Positions 39,842 through 47,422 of a stretch of 64,000 nt of DNA are shown here, in pieces. The notes under the pieces are model-generated. The model searched no databases. It had not been told where the DNA came from and saw only the letters and a program-made list of their open reading frames with translations. A program made the translations under genes and the position numbers. Source of the DNA: JAGVSZ01 sp035456405 (GTDB lineage: Bacteria > Pseudomonadota > Gammaproteobacteria > Burkholderiales > SG8-39); the NCBI GenBank assembly GCA_035456405.1, contig DATIDG010000083.1, positions 91,472-155,471 of the forward strand, given 5' to 3'. The first letter of the stretch is position 1; each line of letters opens with the position of its first letter.

Positions 39842-40635
39842 GCGGCGACACGTCCCGCGCTTCCGCGGCGGAGCGGCCCGCGCCGAAGCTATTTCTCGGC
39901 ACGGTGATGCACCGGCGGTTGCGCCCCGCGGCGAACCAATTCCTATATCGCGTCTTCTTCCTGGCGATTCCGCTGTCGAACGTCACCGCGCTTCGGACCC
40001 GCTGGTTCGGCGTCAACCGCTGGAACCTGCTCGGGTTCGACTTCCGCGACCACGGCGCGCGCGACGGTTCGCATCCGCTCGAATGGATCCGCGCGCTGCT
40101 CGCGCGCGAAGGGCTCGCGGTCGCCGACGGCGAGGTCTGGCTGCAGGCCTTCCCGCGCGTGCTCGGCTACGTCTTCAATCCGGTGAGCTTCTGGATGTGC
40201 CACGACCGGGCGGCGCGGTTGCGCGCGATCGTGTGCGAGGTCAACAACACCTTCGGCGAGCGGCACTGCTACATGCTCGCGCATCCGGACGCCCGCCCGA
40301 TCAGCCCCGGCGAGACGCTTTCCGCGCGCAAGGTGTTCCACGTGTCGCCGTTCTGCCGCGTCGAGGGCGAGTACCGCTTCCGGTTCGTCACCGGAGGCGC
40401 GCGCGCGCTGGCGCGGATCGACTATCGCGACGCCGCCGGCGACCTGCTGCACACGAGCGTCTCGGGCCGCGCGGCGCCCTACTCGTCGCGTTCGCTGCTC
40501 GGCGCCTTTTGCGCGCATCCGTGGATGACGCTCGGCGTCGTAGTCCGCATCCATTGGCAGGCGCTCAAGCTCTGGGCGAAGCGCGTGCCGTTCTTCCCGA
40601 AACCCGTCCCGCCGCTGCAGGAGGTCACCCGGTGA
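39838..40635 (+). CDS. DUF1365 family protein
   Basis: 265 residues. KLFLGTVMHRRLRPAANQFLYRVFFLAIPL, then FPRVLGYVFNPVSFWMCHD and CEVNNTFGERHCYML are the DUF1365 signatures. There is no membrane helix of standard length. The family has no proven activity but is tightly linked to amine-oxidase-like and CFA-synthase-like genes, suggesting a shared lipid pathway. GTG 39838 overlaps the previous stop, and the end overlaps the next gene's GTG, so the three are translated together. Confidence 0.9.
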   Translation: MSGDTSRASAAERPAPKLFLGTVMHRRLRPAANQFLYRVFFLAIPLSNVTALRTRWFGVNRWNLLGFDFRDHGARDGSHPLEWIRALLAREGLAVADGEVWLQAFPRVLGYVFNPVSFWMCHDRAARLRAIVCEVNNTFGERHCYMLAHPDARPISPGETLSARKVFHVSPFCRVEGEYRFRFVTGGARALARIDYRDAAGDLLHTSVSGRAAPYSSRSLLGAFCAHPWMTLGVVVRIHWQALKLWAKRVPFFPKPVPPLQEVTR

Positions 40636-41846
40636 GCGCCCGCAGCCAGACCGCATCCGACCTCCGCAGTCGAGTTCCGCTTGCCGCCCGCGCGGCGCTC
40701 GCGCTCCTCGACCGGATCGACCACGGCCGGATCGAGGTGGCGTTGCCCGACGGCAGCCTCCGCGCCCTCGGCGGCGGTGCGCCCGTTGCGCGGCTCGAGA
40801 TCGCGGACTGGGGGGTGTTCGGCGCGGCGCTGAGACGCGGCGACATCGGGTTCGCCGAGGCCTTCGTCGACGGCCGGTGGTCCTCGCCCGACGTCGCACA
40901 GCTCCTGACCGTGATCGCGCGCAACCGCGACGCGCTGGAGCGCGCGGTCTACGGCGGGTTTTGGGGGCGCCTCGCGTACCGCCTCCGGCACGCGCGCAAC
41001 GCCAACACGCGCCGCGGGAGCCGGCGCAACATCGCCGCGCACTACGACCTCGGCAACGACTTCTACGCCCTCTGGCTCGACCCGTCGATGACGTACTCGA
41101 GCGCGCTGTTCGCGGACAATTCGTTGCAGCCATTGGAGGCCGCGCAGGCGGCCAAGTGTCGCCGCATCCTCGAGCGGCTCGCGCCGCGGCTCGGCGATCA
41201 CATCCTCGAGATCGGGTGCGGCTGGGGCGCGCTCGCCGAGATGGCGGCGCGCGACTTCGGCTGCCGCGTTACCGGGCTGACGCTCTCCGAGGAGCAGCTC
41301 GCCTACGCCGACGCGCGCATGCATCGCGCGGGCGTCGCGGACCGGGTCGACATCGCGTACCGCGACTATCGCGACGAGCGCGGCAGCTACGAACACGTCG
41401 TGTCGGTGGAGATGTACGAGGCGGTGGGCGAGCGCTACTGGCCGACGTACTTCCGGGCGATCGGCGAGCGCCTGAAGCCCGGCGGCCGCGCGGTGGTCCA
41501 GGCGATTACGATCGCCGACCGCCTGTTCGATCGCTATCGAACCGGCACCGACTTCATCCAGCAGTACGTCTTCCCCGGCGGGATGCTCGCCTCGCCCACG
41601 CGGTTCCGCGCGGAGGTGGCCCGCGCCGGCCTGCACCTAGAGGGGGAACTCGGGTTCGGGGCGGACTACGCGGAGACGCTGCGCCGCTGGCGGTGGGCAT
41701 TCAAGACGCGGCTGCCCGAGATGCGCGCGCTCGGCTACGACGAGCGATTCCTGCGCACCTGGGAGTTCTACCTGGCGTACTGCGAAGCGGGGTTCGCGAG
41801 CGGATGCACCGACGTCCATCAATTCGAGATCGCGCGGCCGCGCTGA
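40632..41846 (+). CDS. Cyclopropane-fatty-acyl-phospholipid synthase family methyltransferase
   Basis: 404 residues from GTG 40632. The SAM-binding motif ILEIGCGWGALAEMAARDFG lies near residue 190, preceded by NIAAHYDLGNDFYALWLDPSMTYSSALF. EMYEAVGERYWPTYF and FIQQYVFPGGMLASP are the other conserved blocks. The family transfers methyl or methylene groups to unsaturated acyl chains in membrane phospholipid. In CarH- or RpoE-controlled clusters such paralogues may make methyl-branched or furan fatty-acid precursors instead of cyclopropanes. Its 3' end overlaps the next gene by 43 bases. Confidence 0.92.
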   Translation: MSARSQTASDLRSRVPLAARAALALLDRIDHGRIEVALPDGSLRALGGGAPVARLEIADWGVFGAALRRGDIGFAEAFVDGRWSSPDVAQLLTVIARNRDALERAVYGGFWGRLAYRLRHARNANTRRGSRRNIAAHYDLGNDFYALWLDPSMTYSSALFADNSLQPLEAAQAAKCRRILERLAPRLGDHILEIGCGWGALAEMAARDFGCRVTGLTLSEEQLAYADARMHRAGVADRVDIAYRDYRDERGSYEHVVSVEMYEAVGERYWPTYFRAIGERLKPGGRAVVQAITIADRLFDRYRTGTDFIQQYVFPGGMLASPTRFRAEVARAGLHLEGELGFGADYAETLRRWRWAFKTRLPEMRALGYDERFLRTWEFYLAYCEAGFASGCTDVHQFEIARPR

Positions 41847-42367
41847 CCGCGGCGGCGCTCCTCGCCTGTGCCGGCCTCGGCTGGCCGCAGGCGAGCGACG
41901 CGTCGCAGGCCGCGCCGCTGCGCGAGATCGGCGCGGGCAGCCTCCACTGGTTCGGGCTGCACGTGTACGACGCGCGCCTCGCCGTCGCCGGCGAGCGGTT
42001 CGATCCGGCGCAGCCCTTCGCGCTCACGCTGCGTTACGCGCGCGACCTGTCCGGCGATCGCATCGCCGAGGCGAGCATCGACGAGATCCGCAGGCTCGGA
42101 TTCGGCACGCCGGCGGACCAGCGGCGCTGGCTCGAAGAGATGCGCAGCGTGTTCCCCGACGTGCGCCGGGGTGACGAGTTGACCGGCACCTCGACGCCCG
42201 GCCGCGGCGTGCAGTTCCTCCTGAACGGGAGCCGGATCGGTTCGGTCGACGAGGCTGAGTTCGCCCGCGCGTTCTTCGTCATCTGGTTCGACCCGCGCAC
42301 GCGCGCGCGCGACCTGCGCGCCAGCCTGCTCGGAGGGAACCCGCCGCACCGCCTCGGAACGCCATGA
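41804..42367 (+). CDS. Chalcone isomerase-like exported protein
   Basis: 187 residues. A signal-peptide-like start (AAALTAAALLACAGLGWPQASDA) leads to a domain with SLHWFGLHVYDARLAV, TLRYARDLSGDRIAE and GRGVQFLLNGSRIGSVDEAEFARAFFVIWFD. These match the bacterial chalcone isomerase-like family, which lacks flavonoid substrates and in some lineages may bind fatty acids. It begins 43 bases inside the methyltransferase gene in another frame. A role in handling modified fatty acids in the periplasm is inferred. Confidence 0.82.
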   Translation: MHRRPSIRDRAAALTAAALLACAGLGWPQASDASQAAPLREIGAGSLHWFGLHVYDARLAVAGERFDPAQPFALTLRYARDLSGDRIAEASIDEIRRLGFGTPADQRRWLEEMRSVFPDVRRGDELTGTSTPGRGVQFLLNGSRIGSVDEAEFARAFFVIWFDPRTRARDLRASLLGGNPPHRLGTP

Positions 42368-43632
42368 CGCCGGTCCCGACCGCACGGCTCGCCGCTTACG
42401 GCGCACTGGGTCTCCCGCTCGCCATGGCGGCGTTGCCGCTTTACGTCCACCTGCCGATGCTCTATGGCGGCGATCTCGGCATGCCGCTCGCGCTGGTGGG
42501 TGGCATCCTGCTCGCCACCCGACTCGCCGACGCGATCACCGACCCGCTGCTCGGCTGGCTCGCCGACCGCTGGCCGCGGCGCGACCTGTTCATCGCCGTC
42601 GCGCTACCGCTCCTCGCGTTCGGGATGCTCGCGCTGCTGCACCCGCCCGAGGCGGCACCAGCGGTCTGGCTCGCTGCGGGCCTGGCGGTGACGTACTTCG
42701 GGTTCTCGATGGCGTCGATCGCGTATCAGGCCTGGGGCGCACAGCTGTCGGCCGATGCCCACGAGCGCACGCGCATCACCGCGGCGCGCGAGATCTTCAC
42801 GCTGGTCGGCGTCGTCACCGCGGCGGCGCTCCCGTCGCTGCTCGGCGGCGAGAACGCGACCGGCCTCGCGCGGTCGAGCTGGGTCTTCGCCGGGCTGCTC
42901 ACCCTCTGCGGCGCAGTGACGCTCGCGCTCGCGCCGCGGCCGCGCCGCGAAGTGCGCGCCGCGAGCGGGCTCCTGGCGTCGCTGGCCGCGCCGCTCGCGA
43001 ACGCCGATTTCCGGCGCCTGCTCGCGGTCTTCGTGCTCTCGGGCGTCGCCGCAGCGGTGCCGTCGACGCTCGTGCTGTTCTTCATCGCCGACGTCCTTCA
43101 CGCGGCGCATCTCACCGGGCTTTTCCTCGTGCTCTACTTTCTCGCAGGGGCGGCCGGAATTCCGCTCTGGGTGGGACTCGCGCGGCGGATCGGCAAGAGC
43201 CACGCTTGGGTCGCGGGCATGCTGCTCGCGGTCGTCGCGTTCGTCTGGGCGTTCGCGCTCGGGCCGGGCGACGTATTCGCCTACGGCGCGATCTGCGTAC
43301 TCTCCGGGATCGCGCTCGGCGCGGACCTCGCGCTGCCGGCCTCGATCCTCGCCGACGTGATCGACCGCGACCGCCGCGGTCCGCGCGAGCCCGCGGCTGG
43401 GAGCTACTTCGGCATCTGGAACCTGGTGACCAAGGCGAACCTGGCGATCGCCGCGGGCCTCGCGCTGCCGGTGCTCGGCGCGCTCGGCTACGCCCCGGGC
43501 GACCCGACCGCGGCACGGTCGCTCGCACTCGTCTACTGCCTGCTGCCGTGCATATTGAAGCTGGGCTCGGCCGCAGCGCTCTGGCTCATCCCGGTGCGCC
43601 AGCCGGCCGCTCTCGCACGAGGAACGACATGA
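42364..43632 (+). CDS. MFS transporter, GPH (sugar:cation symporter)-like
   Basis: 422 residues with about 12 helices. Conserved elements are YGALGLPLAMAALPLYVHLPMLY, ATRLADAITDPLLGWLADR (loop 2) and SYFGIWNLVTKANLAIAAGLALPVLG, typical of the GPH/MelB-type family. It is embedded in the lipid cluster with an ATGA overlap at each end, so co-translation is certain, but the cargo is not evident. A lipid or lyso-lipid flippase role is conceivable, as some MelB-like carriers move lysophospholipids. Confidence 0.87.
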   Translation: MTPVPTARLAAYGALGLPLAMAALPLYVHLPMLYGGDLGMPLALVGGILLATRLADAITDPLLGWLADRWPRRDLFIAVALPLLAFGMLALLHPPEAAPAVWLAAGLAVTYFGFSMASIAYQAWGAQLSADAHERTRITAAREIFTLVGVVTAAALPSLLGGENATGLARSSWVFAGLLTLCGAVTLALAPRPRREVRAASGLLASLAAPLANADFRRLLAVFVLSGVAAAVPSTLVLFFIADVLHAAHLTGLFLVLYFLAGAAGIPLWVGLARRIGKSHAWVAGMLLAVVAFVWAFALGPGDVFAYGAICVLSGIALGADLALPASILADVIDRDRRGPREPAAGSYFGIWNLVTKANLAIAAGLALPVLGALGYAPGDPTAARSLALVYCLLPCILKLGSAAALWLIPVRQPAALARGTT

Positions 43633-44159
43633 CGCTCCGCCTCCCCGCATTGCTCGCCTCCCTGCTCGCGCTCGCCGGATGCTCGTCGGTGACGCCGCTC
43701 GACTACCGGGCGGAGGCGCCCGAGCTCGACCTCGCGCGCTACTTCGACGGCCCGGTCGGCGGCTGGGGCATGGTGCAGGACCGCTCGGGCAAGGTGCTGC
43801 GCCGGTTCTACGTCCGGATCGATGCGCGCTGGCAGGGCAATGTCGGCACGCTGGACGAGTCGTTCGATTGGTCGGACGGCAAGAAGGAGCGGCGCGTCTG
43901 GACGATCACCCGCATCGACGCCAACAACTACGGCGGCAAGGCGGGCGACGTGGTCGGCACGGCGAGCGGCGTCGCGCGCGGCAACGCGCTGCAGTGGAAG
44001 TACGTGCTCAGGCTCCCGCCGGAGCAGGGCGGCTGGGAGGTCGATCTCGACGACTGGATGTACCTCATCGACGCCGACACGATGCTCAACCGCTCGACGA
44101 TCACGAAGTTCGGGATCCGGTTCGCGGAGATCACGATCGCGTTCCGGCGGGGCGGCTGA
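43629..44159 (+). CDS. DUF3833 lipoprotein
   Basis: 176 residues. Lipobox LLALAGCSS (C18) implies an acylated envelope protein. The body has LARYFDGPVGGWGMVQDRSG, VGTLDESFDWSDGKKERRVWTI and DDWMYLIDADTMLNRSTITKFGIRF, which are DUF3833 signatures. The lipocalin-like beta pattern suggests binding of a hydrophobic ligand. It is a frequent member of CarH/LitR-linked lipid clusters. ATGA overlap with the MFS gene, one-base overlap with the next. Confidence 0.88.
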   Translation: MTLRLPALLASLLALAGCSSVTPLDYRAEAPELDLARYFDGPVGGWGMVQDRSGKVLRRFYVRIDARWQGNVGTLDESFDWSDGKKERRVWTITRIDANNYGGKAGDVVGTASGVARGNALQWKYVLRLPPEQGGWEVDLDDWMYLIDADTMLNRSTITKFGIRFAEITIAFRRGG

Positions 44160-44932
44160 TGTCGCTCAACCCGAGGATCGCCGGATGGAAGGACCGGCGC
44201 GTCTGGCTGGTCGGCGCGTCGACCGGCATCGGCGCGGCGCTCGCGCGGATGCTGCTCGCGCGCGGCGCGAAGGTCGCGGTCAGCGCGCGCAGTGCCGGAC
44301 GCCTGCGGGCACTGGTGGCAGGCCGGGGCGAAGCGCTGATCGTCCCGCTGGACGTCACGAAGCCGGAGGAGTTCGCCGGCGCGCATGCGCGGATCGTCAA
44401 GGCATGGGGCGGCGTCGATCTCGCGGTGTACCTCGCCGGAACCTACCAGCCGACGCGCGCCTGGGAGCTCACGGTCGAGCGGGCGCGCGCGCACGTGGAG
44501 GCGAACCTCATGGGCGCGTACAACATGCTGCCGGTGGTGCTCGCGGACATGCTCGCCCGCGGCGACGGCGGGGTCGCGATCGTATCGAGCGTCGCCGGTT
44601 ACCGCGGCCTGCCGAACAGCCTGTGCTACGGCCCGACCAAGGCGGCGCTGATCAACCTGGCCGAAACGCTCCACCTCGATCTCGCGCCGAAGGGCATCGG
44701 CGTCTACCTCGTCAACCCCGGCTTCGTCGAAACCCCGATGACGGCGCAGAACGCGTTCAAGATGCCGGCGCTCGTCTCGCCCGAAGCCGCCGCGACCGAG
44801 ATCATTAGAGGCCTCGAGCGCGGCGAGTTCGAGATCCACTTCCCGAAGCGCTTCACCGCCTGGCTGAAGATGCTGCGGCAGCTGCCTTACCGCGCCTATT
44901 TTCCGGTGGTGCGGAAGTTCACCGGCCTATGA
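44159..44932 (+). CDS. Short-chain dehydrogenase/reductase
   Basis: 257 residues. The nucleotide site WLVGASTGIGAALARMLL (GxxxGIG), the NNAG-like VYLAGTY, the catalytic Ser in IVSSVAGYRG and Tyr-x3-Lys in CYGPTKAAL are all present, so it should be active with NAD(P)H. It ends with an amphipathic stretch (FPKRFTAWLKMLRQLPYRAYFPVVRKF) typical of membrane-associated lipid SDRs. In this cluster it may reduce an acyl ketone or aldehyde. Confidence 0.9.
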   Translation: MSLNPRIAGWKDRRVWLVGASTGIGAALARMLLARGAKVAVSARSAGRLRALVAGRGEALIVPLDVTKPEEFAGAHARIVKAWGGVDLAVYLAGTYQPTRAWELTVERARAHVEANLMGAYNMLPVVLADMLARGDGGVAIVSSVAGYRGLPNSLCYGPTKAALINLAETLHLDLAPKGIGVYLVNPGFVETPMTAQNAFKMPALVSPEAAATEIIRGLERGEFEIHFPKRFTAWLKMLRQLPYRAYFPVVRKFTGL

Positions 44933-45345
44933 CGCTCGACGGAATCGTGCACTGGTTCGAGACGCTCACGCGCGACACTGCGCGGGAGATCGGCCGCTAT
45001 TACGCGCCCGAGGCATTCTTCAAGGACCCGTTCAACGAGGTCACCGGCAGCGCGGCGATCGGGCGCATCCTCGCGCACATGTTCGAGCAGGTCGACGAGC
45101 CGCGCTTCCGCATCCTCGAACGCTGGGAGGCGCCGCACGGTGCGATGCTCACCTGGGAATTCCGGTTCCGGTTTCGCGGCGGCGAGCGCCTGCTGGTGGC
45201 GCACGGCGCCACGCACCTGCGCTTCGCGCCCGATGGGCGCATCGCCTACCACCGCGACTTCTGGGACGCGGCCGAGGAGTTGTACGCGAAGCTGCCTGTC
45301 ATCGGCGCGCTGATGCGGTTCCTGCAGCGCCGCGGGCGCGCGTAG
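44929..45345 (+). CDS. SnoaL/NTF2-like protein, last gene of the cluster
   Basis: 138 residues. YYAPEAFFKDPFNEVTGSAAIGRILAHMF and DGRIAYHRDFWDAAEELYAKLP are features of the SnoaL-like cone fold. These small proteins often act as isomerases, cyclases or binding partners. It starts with an ATGA overlap behind the dehydrogenase and closes the eight-gene run; the following gene is convergent, 4 bases away. Confidence 0.85.
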   Translation: MTLDGIVHWFETLTRDTAREIGRYYAPEAFFKDPFNEVTGSAAIGRILAHMFEQVDEPRFRILERWEAPHGAMLTWEFRFRFRGGERLLVAHGATHLRFAPDGRIAYHRDFWDAAEELYAKLPVIGALMRFLQRRGRA

Positions 45346-45349
45346 GGCG

Positions 45350-45958
45350 TCACTTCGCCGTTTCGGCGGCGGCCGGCTTGGGCGCCGCAACAGGAAGGTA
45401 CTCGAACAGGCGCACGACGCGCTTCACCCCGCTCGTGGTGCGTGCGATCTGGGTGGCGTCGTCCGCCTCGCGCTTGGTAACGAGCCCCATCAGATAGACG
45501 GTTCCGGCTTCGGTGACGACCTTGACGTGGATCGGGTTGAATTTCTGGGCGGTGACGAAACGCGACTTGACGACGCTGGTGATGTAGGTGTCATTCGAGC
45601 GCTGCGCAAGCTCGCTCGGCGCGCGGACCTGCAGGTCGTTGACGACGCCCCTGACCTCGCCCACGGTCGCCGCGGACCGCTCAGCGTCCTGCTTGAGGGC
45701 CTCCGTCGGCGCCTCGCCGGTGAGGAGCACCTGCTTGTTGAAGCTCGTGACGTTGATGTGTCCCTTGTCCTTGAACAGCTCGTTGATCCGGTTGGTGGCC
45801 TGGATCTCGATCCGCTCGTCGGTGCCCATGATGTCCGGCTGGCGCCGGTCGACCGCGACCATCGCGCCGCCCGCGACGGCGCCGCCCACGACGAGCGGGG
45901 CGCATCCCTGCAGCAGGGCGGCGATGGCCAGCAACGAGACAGTGACGATGCGCGTCAT
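45350..45958 (-). CDS. dolP: BON-domain outer-membrane lipoprotein (DolP/YraP)
   Basis: 202 residues. The lipobox LLQGC (C19) follows a short signal peptide. Two BON domains follow (INELFKDKGHINVTSFNKQVLLTGEAP and TSVVKSRFVTAQKFNPIHVKVV). DolP localises to division sites and supports outer-membrane integrity. It lies behind the diaA-like gene, the order known from E. coli yraM-yraN-diaA-yraP. ATG 45958 fits the lipoprotein start better than the longer frame. Confidence 0.93.
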   Translation of the reverse strand: MTRIVTVSLLAIAALLQGCAPLVVGGAVAGGAMVAVDRRQPDIMGTDERIEIQATNRINELFKDKGHINVTSFNKQVLLTGEAPTEALKQDAERSAATVGEVRGVVNDLQVRAPSELAQRSNDTYITSVVKSRFVTAQKFNPIHVKVVTEAGTVYLMGLVTKREADDATQIARTTSGVKRVVRLFEYLPVAAPKPAAAETAK

Positions 45959-45963
45959 TCGGT

Positions 45964-46560
45964 TCACTCCGTTCCGAGCAGCAGGCAGTCGATCCCGTCG
46001 CACAGGCAGTGCAGCGTGAGGAGATGCACTTCCTGGATGCGCGCGGTCTGGTTGTGGGGCACGCAGAGATGAACGTCGCCGGCGGCGAGCTGCCGGCCGA
46101 TCTCGCCGCCGCCGCGGCCGGTGAGCGCCACCACCTTCATCTCGCGCTCGTGCGCGGCGCGCACCGCGGCCACGACGTTCGAGGAGTTGCCCGACGTCGA
46201 GATCGCGAGCAGCACGTCGTTCGGCTGCCCGAGGGCGAGCACCTGCTTCGAGAAGACGAGGTTGTACTCGTAGTCGTTCGCGATCGAGGTGAGCGTGGAC
46301 GTGTCGGTGGTGAGCGCCATCGCGGCCAGCCCGGGGCGCTCGCGTTCGAACCGGTTGAGCATCTCAGCGGCGAAGTGCTGCGAATCGGCAGCGGAGCCGC
46401 CGTTGCCGCAGGCGAGGATCTTGCCGCTCGACAGCAGGCATCCGACCATGACCTCGGTCGCGCGCACGATCGGCTGCGCGAGCGCGTCCACGGCGGCGAG
46501 CTTGATATGGGCGCTGTCCGAGAAGTGCCGGCTGACGCGGGCGACGAGGTCGATGGACAC
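45964..46560 (-). CDS. SIS-domain protein, DiaA/phosphoheptose isomerase family
   Basis: 198 residues from GTG 46560. The SIS fold is marked by GKILACGNGGSAADSQHFAAEM and LLAISTSGNSSNVVAA; the end (HNQTARIQEVHLLTLHCLCDGID) is typical of GmhA/DiaA. Genomic order (dolP, diaA, yraN, lpoA) favours DiaA, a DnaA-binding initiation factor. GmhA activity for heptose synthesis cannot be excluded, since waaF and rfaE2 are nearby and no other gmhA is in the window. Confidence 0.9.
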   Translation of the reverse strand: MSIDLVARVSRHFSDSAHIKLAAVDALAQPIVRATEVMVGCLLSSGKILACGNGGSAADSQHFAAEMLNRFERERPGLAAMALTTDTSTLTSIANDYEYNLVFSKQVLALGQPNDVLLAISTSGNSSNVVAAVRAAHEREMKVVALTGRGGGEIGRQLAAGDVHLCVPHNQTARIQEVHLLTLHCLCDGIDCLLLGTE

Positions 46561-46683
46561 GAGGGGTTGGGGGGCCGGCTGTTCCGCTCTTCCTTCGGCG
46601 CGGATTCTAGCGCTGCTGCCTGATGCTGTCGCGGCCGGCGCACGGCCCGTCACCGGCCGGCGACACCCGGAACGCACGACCAT

Positions 46684-47064
46684 TCACTCGACGAAGACCT
46701 CGAACTCGATCCGGAGGCGGGGATTGCGGTGGTCCTGCAGCCGGCTGATTCGCGCGGTCACCGTCTCGCCGCGGTCCATCGCCCAGGCGAGCGCCTCGTT
46801 CTCGGCGCGCGGCACATAACCGAGCTTGCGCCCGCGCCACTCGACGCGCACCGCGTTGCGGTCGTGCGGGTTTTCCGGCTCGCGCACGAGGTCGAGGCGG
46901 TCGCCGAGCTTGAGCTCTGCCCAAACCAGGCTCGCCTCGCCGTAGCGGAAGCCGGCGAGCGGCGAACTCTGGACGAGCAGCCTGACGGTCTGCGCGTGCG
47001 CGAGCCCCGCGACCAGGAACGCGGCGGCAACCGCCGCGATCGAGCCGGCAGCGTGATGCACCAT
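46684..47064 (-). CDS. HIRAN-domain protein with signal peptide
   Basis: 126 residues. A signal peptide (AAGSIAAVAAAFLVAGLAHAQ) precedes one HIRAN domain (VQSSPLAGFRYGEASLVWAELKLGD, then REPENPHDRNAVRVEWRGRKLGYVPRAENEALAWAMD). HIRAN domains in helicases such as HLTF bind DNA 3' ends, but bacterial stand-alone copies have no known role. Here it would be periplasmic. It lies between the diaA-like gene and yraN in the lpoA operon, 4 bases from yraN. Confidence 0.88.
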   Translation of the reverse strand: MVHHAAGSIAAVAAAFLVAGLAHAQTVRLLVQSSPLAGFRYGEASLVWAELKLGDRLDLVREPENPHDRNAVRVEWRGRKLGYVPRAENEALAWAMDRGETVTARISRLQDHRNPRLRIEFEVFVE

Positions 47065-47068
47065 CGGG

Positions 47069-47422
47069 CTACGCACTGAACGCGTCCCTGATCCACTCGA
47101 TGCGCCCGGGATCGAGAGCGTCGAGCGCCACGACGTCGCAGCGGCAGGGCACGTCCGCCCGTCCCGCGAGGTAGTGCCGGGCCGCGAGCAGGACGCGGGC
47201 CTGCTTCCGCACGTCGACGCTCGCGGCTGCACCCCCGAACGCCCCGGATCGCCGGTAGCGCACCTCGACGAACACGAGCGTCGTTCCCTCGCGCGCGACC
47301 AGGTCGATCTCGCCGCCGCGACAGCGATAGTTCCGCTCGAGGATGGCGAGCCCGTGGCGAACGAGGAACCCGGCGGCGAGGTCCTCCGCCGCGGCGCCGT
47401 CGCGGCTTCTCGCCGTGCTCAC
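47069..47422 (-). CDS. yraN: YraN/UPF0102 family endonuclease-like protein
   Basis: 117 residues from GTG 47422. It has the PD-(D/E)XK-like nuclease core: GAAAEDLAAGFLVRHGLAILERNYRCRGGEIDLVAREG, then VFVEVRYR with a catalytic-type ExK-like pair. The family is near-universal in bacteria and of unclear function. The start overlaps the lpoA-like stop as GTGA, so the two are coupled as in E. coli yraM-yraN. Confidence 0.92.
   Translation of the reverse strand: MSTARSRDGAAAEDLAAGFLVRHGLAILERNYRCRGGEIDLVAREGTTLVFVEVRYRRSGAFGGAAASVDVRKQARVLLAARHYLAGRADVPCRCDVVALDALDPGRIEWIRDAFSA

Noticed and set aside
41804..42367. True plant-type chalcone isomerase activity
   Set aside because: The protein has a signal peptide and belongs to the bacterial chalcone-isomerase-like family; nothing in the locus suggests flavonoid chemistry.
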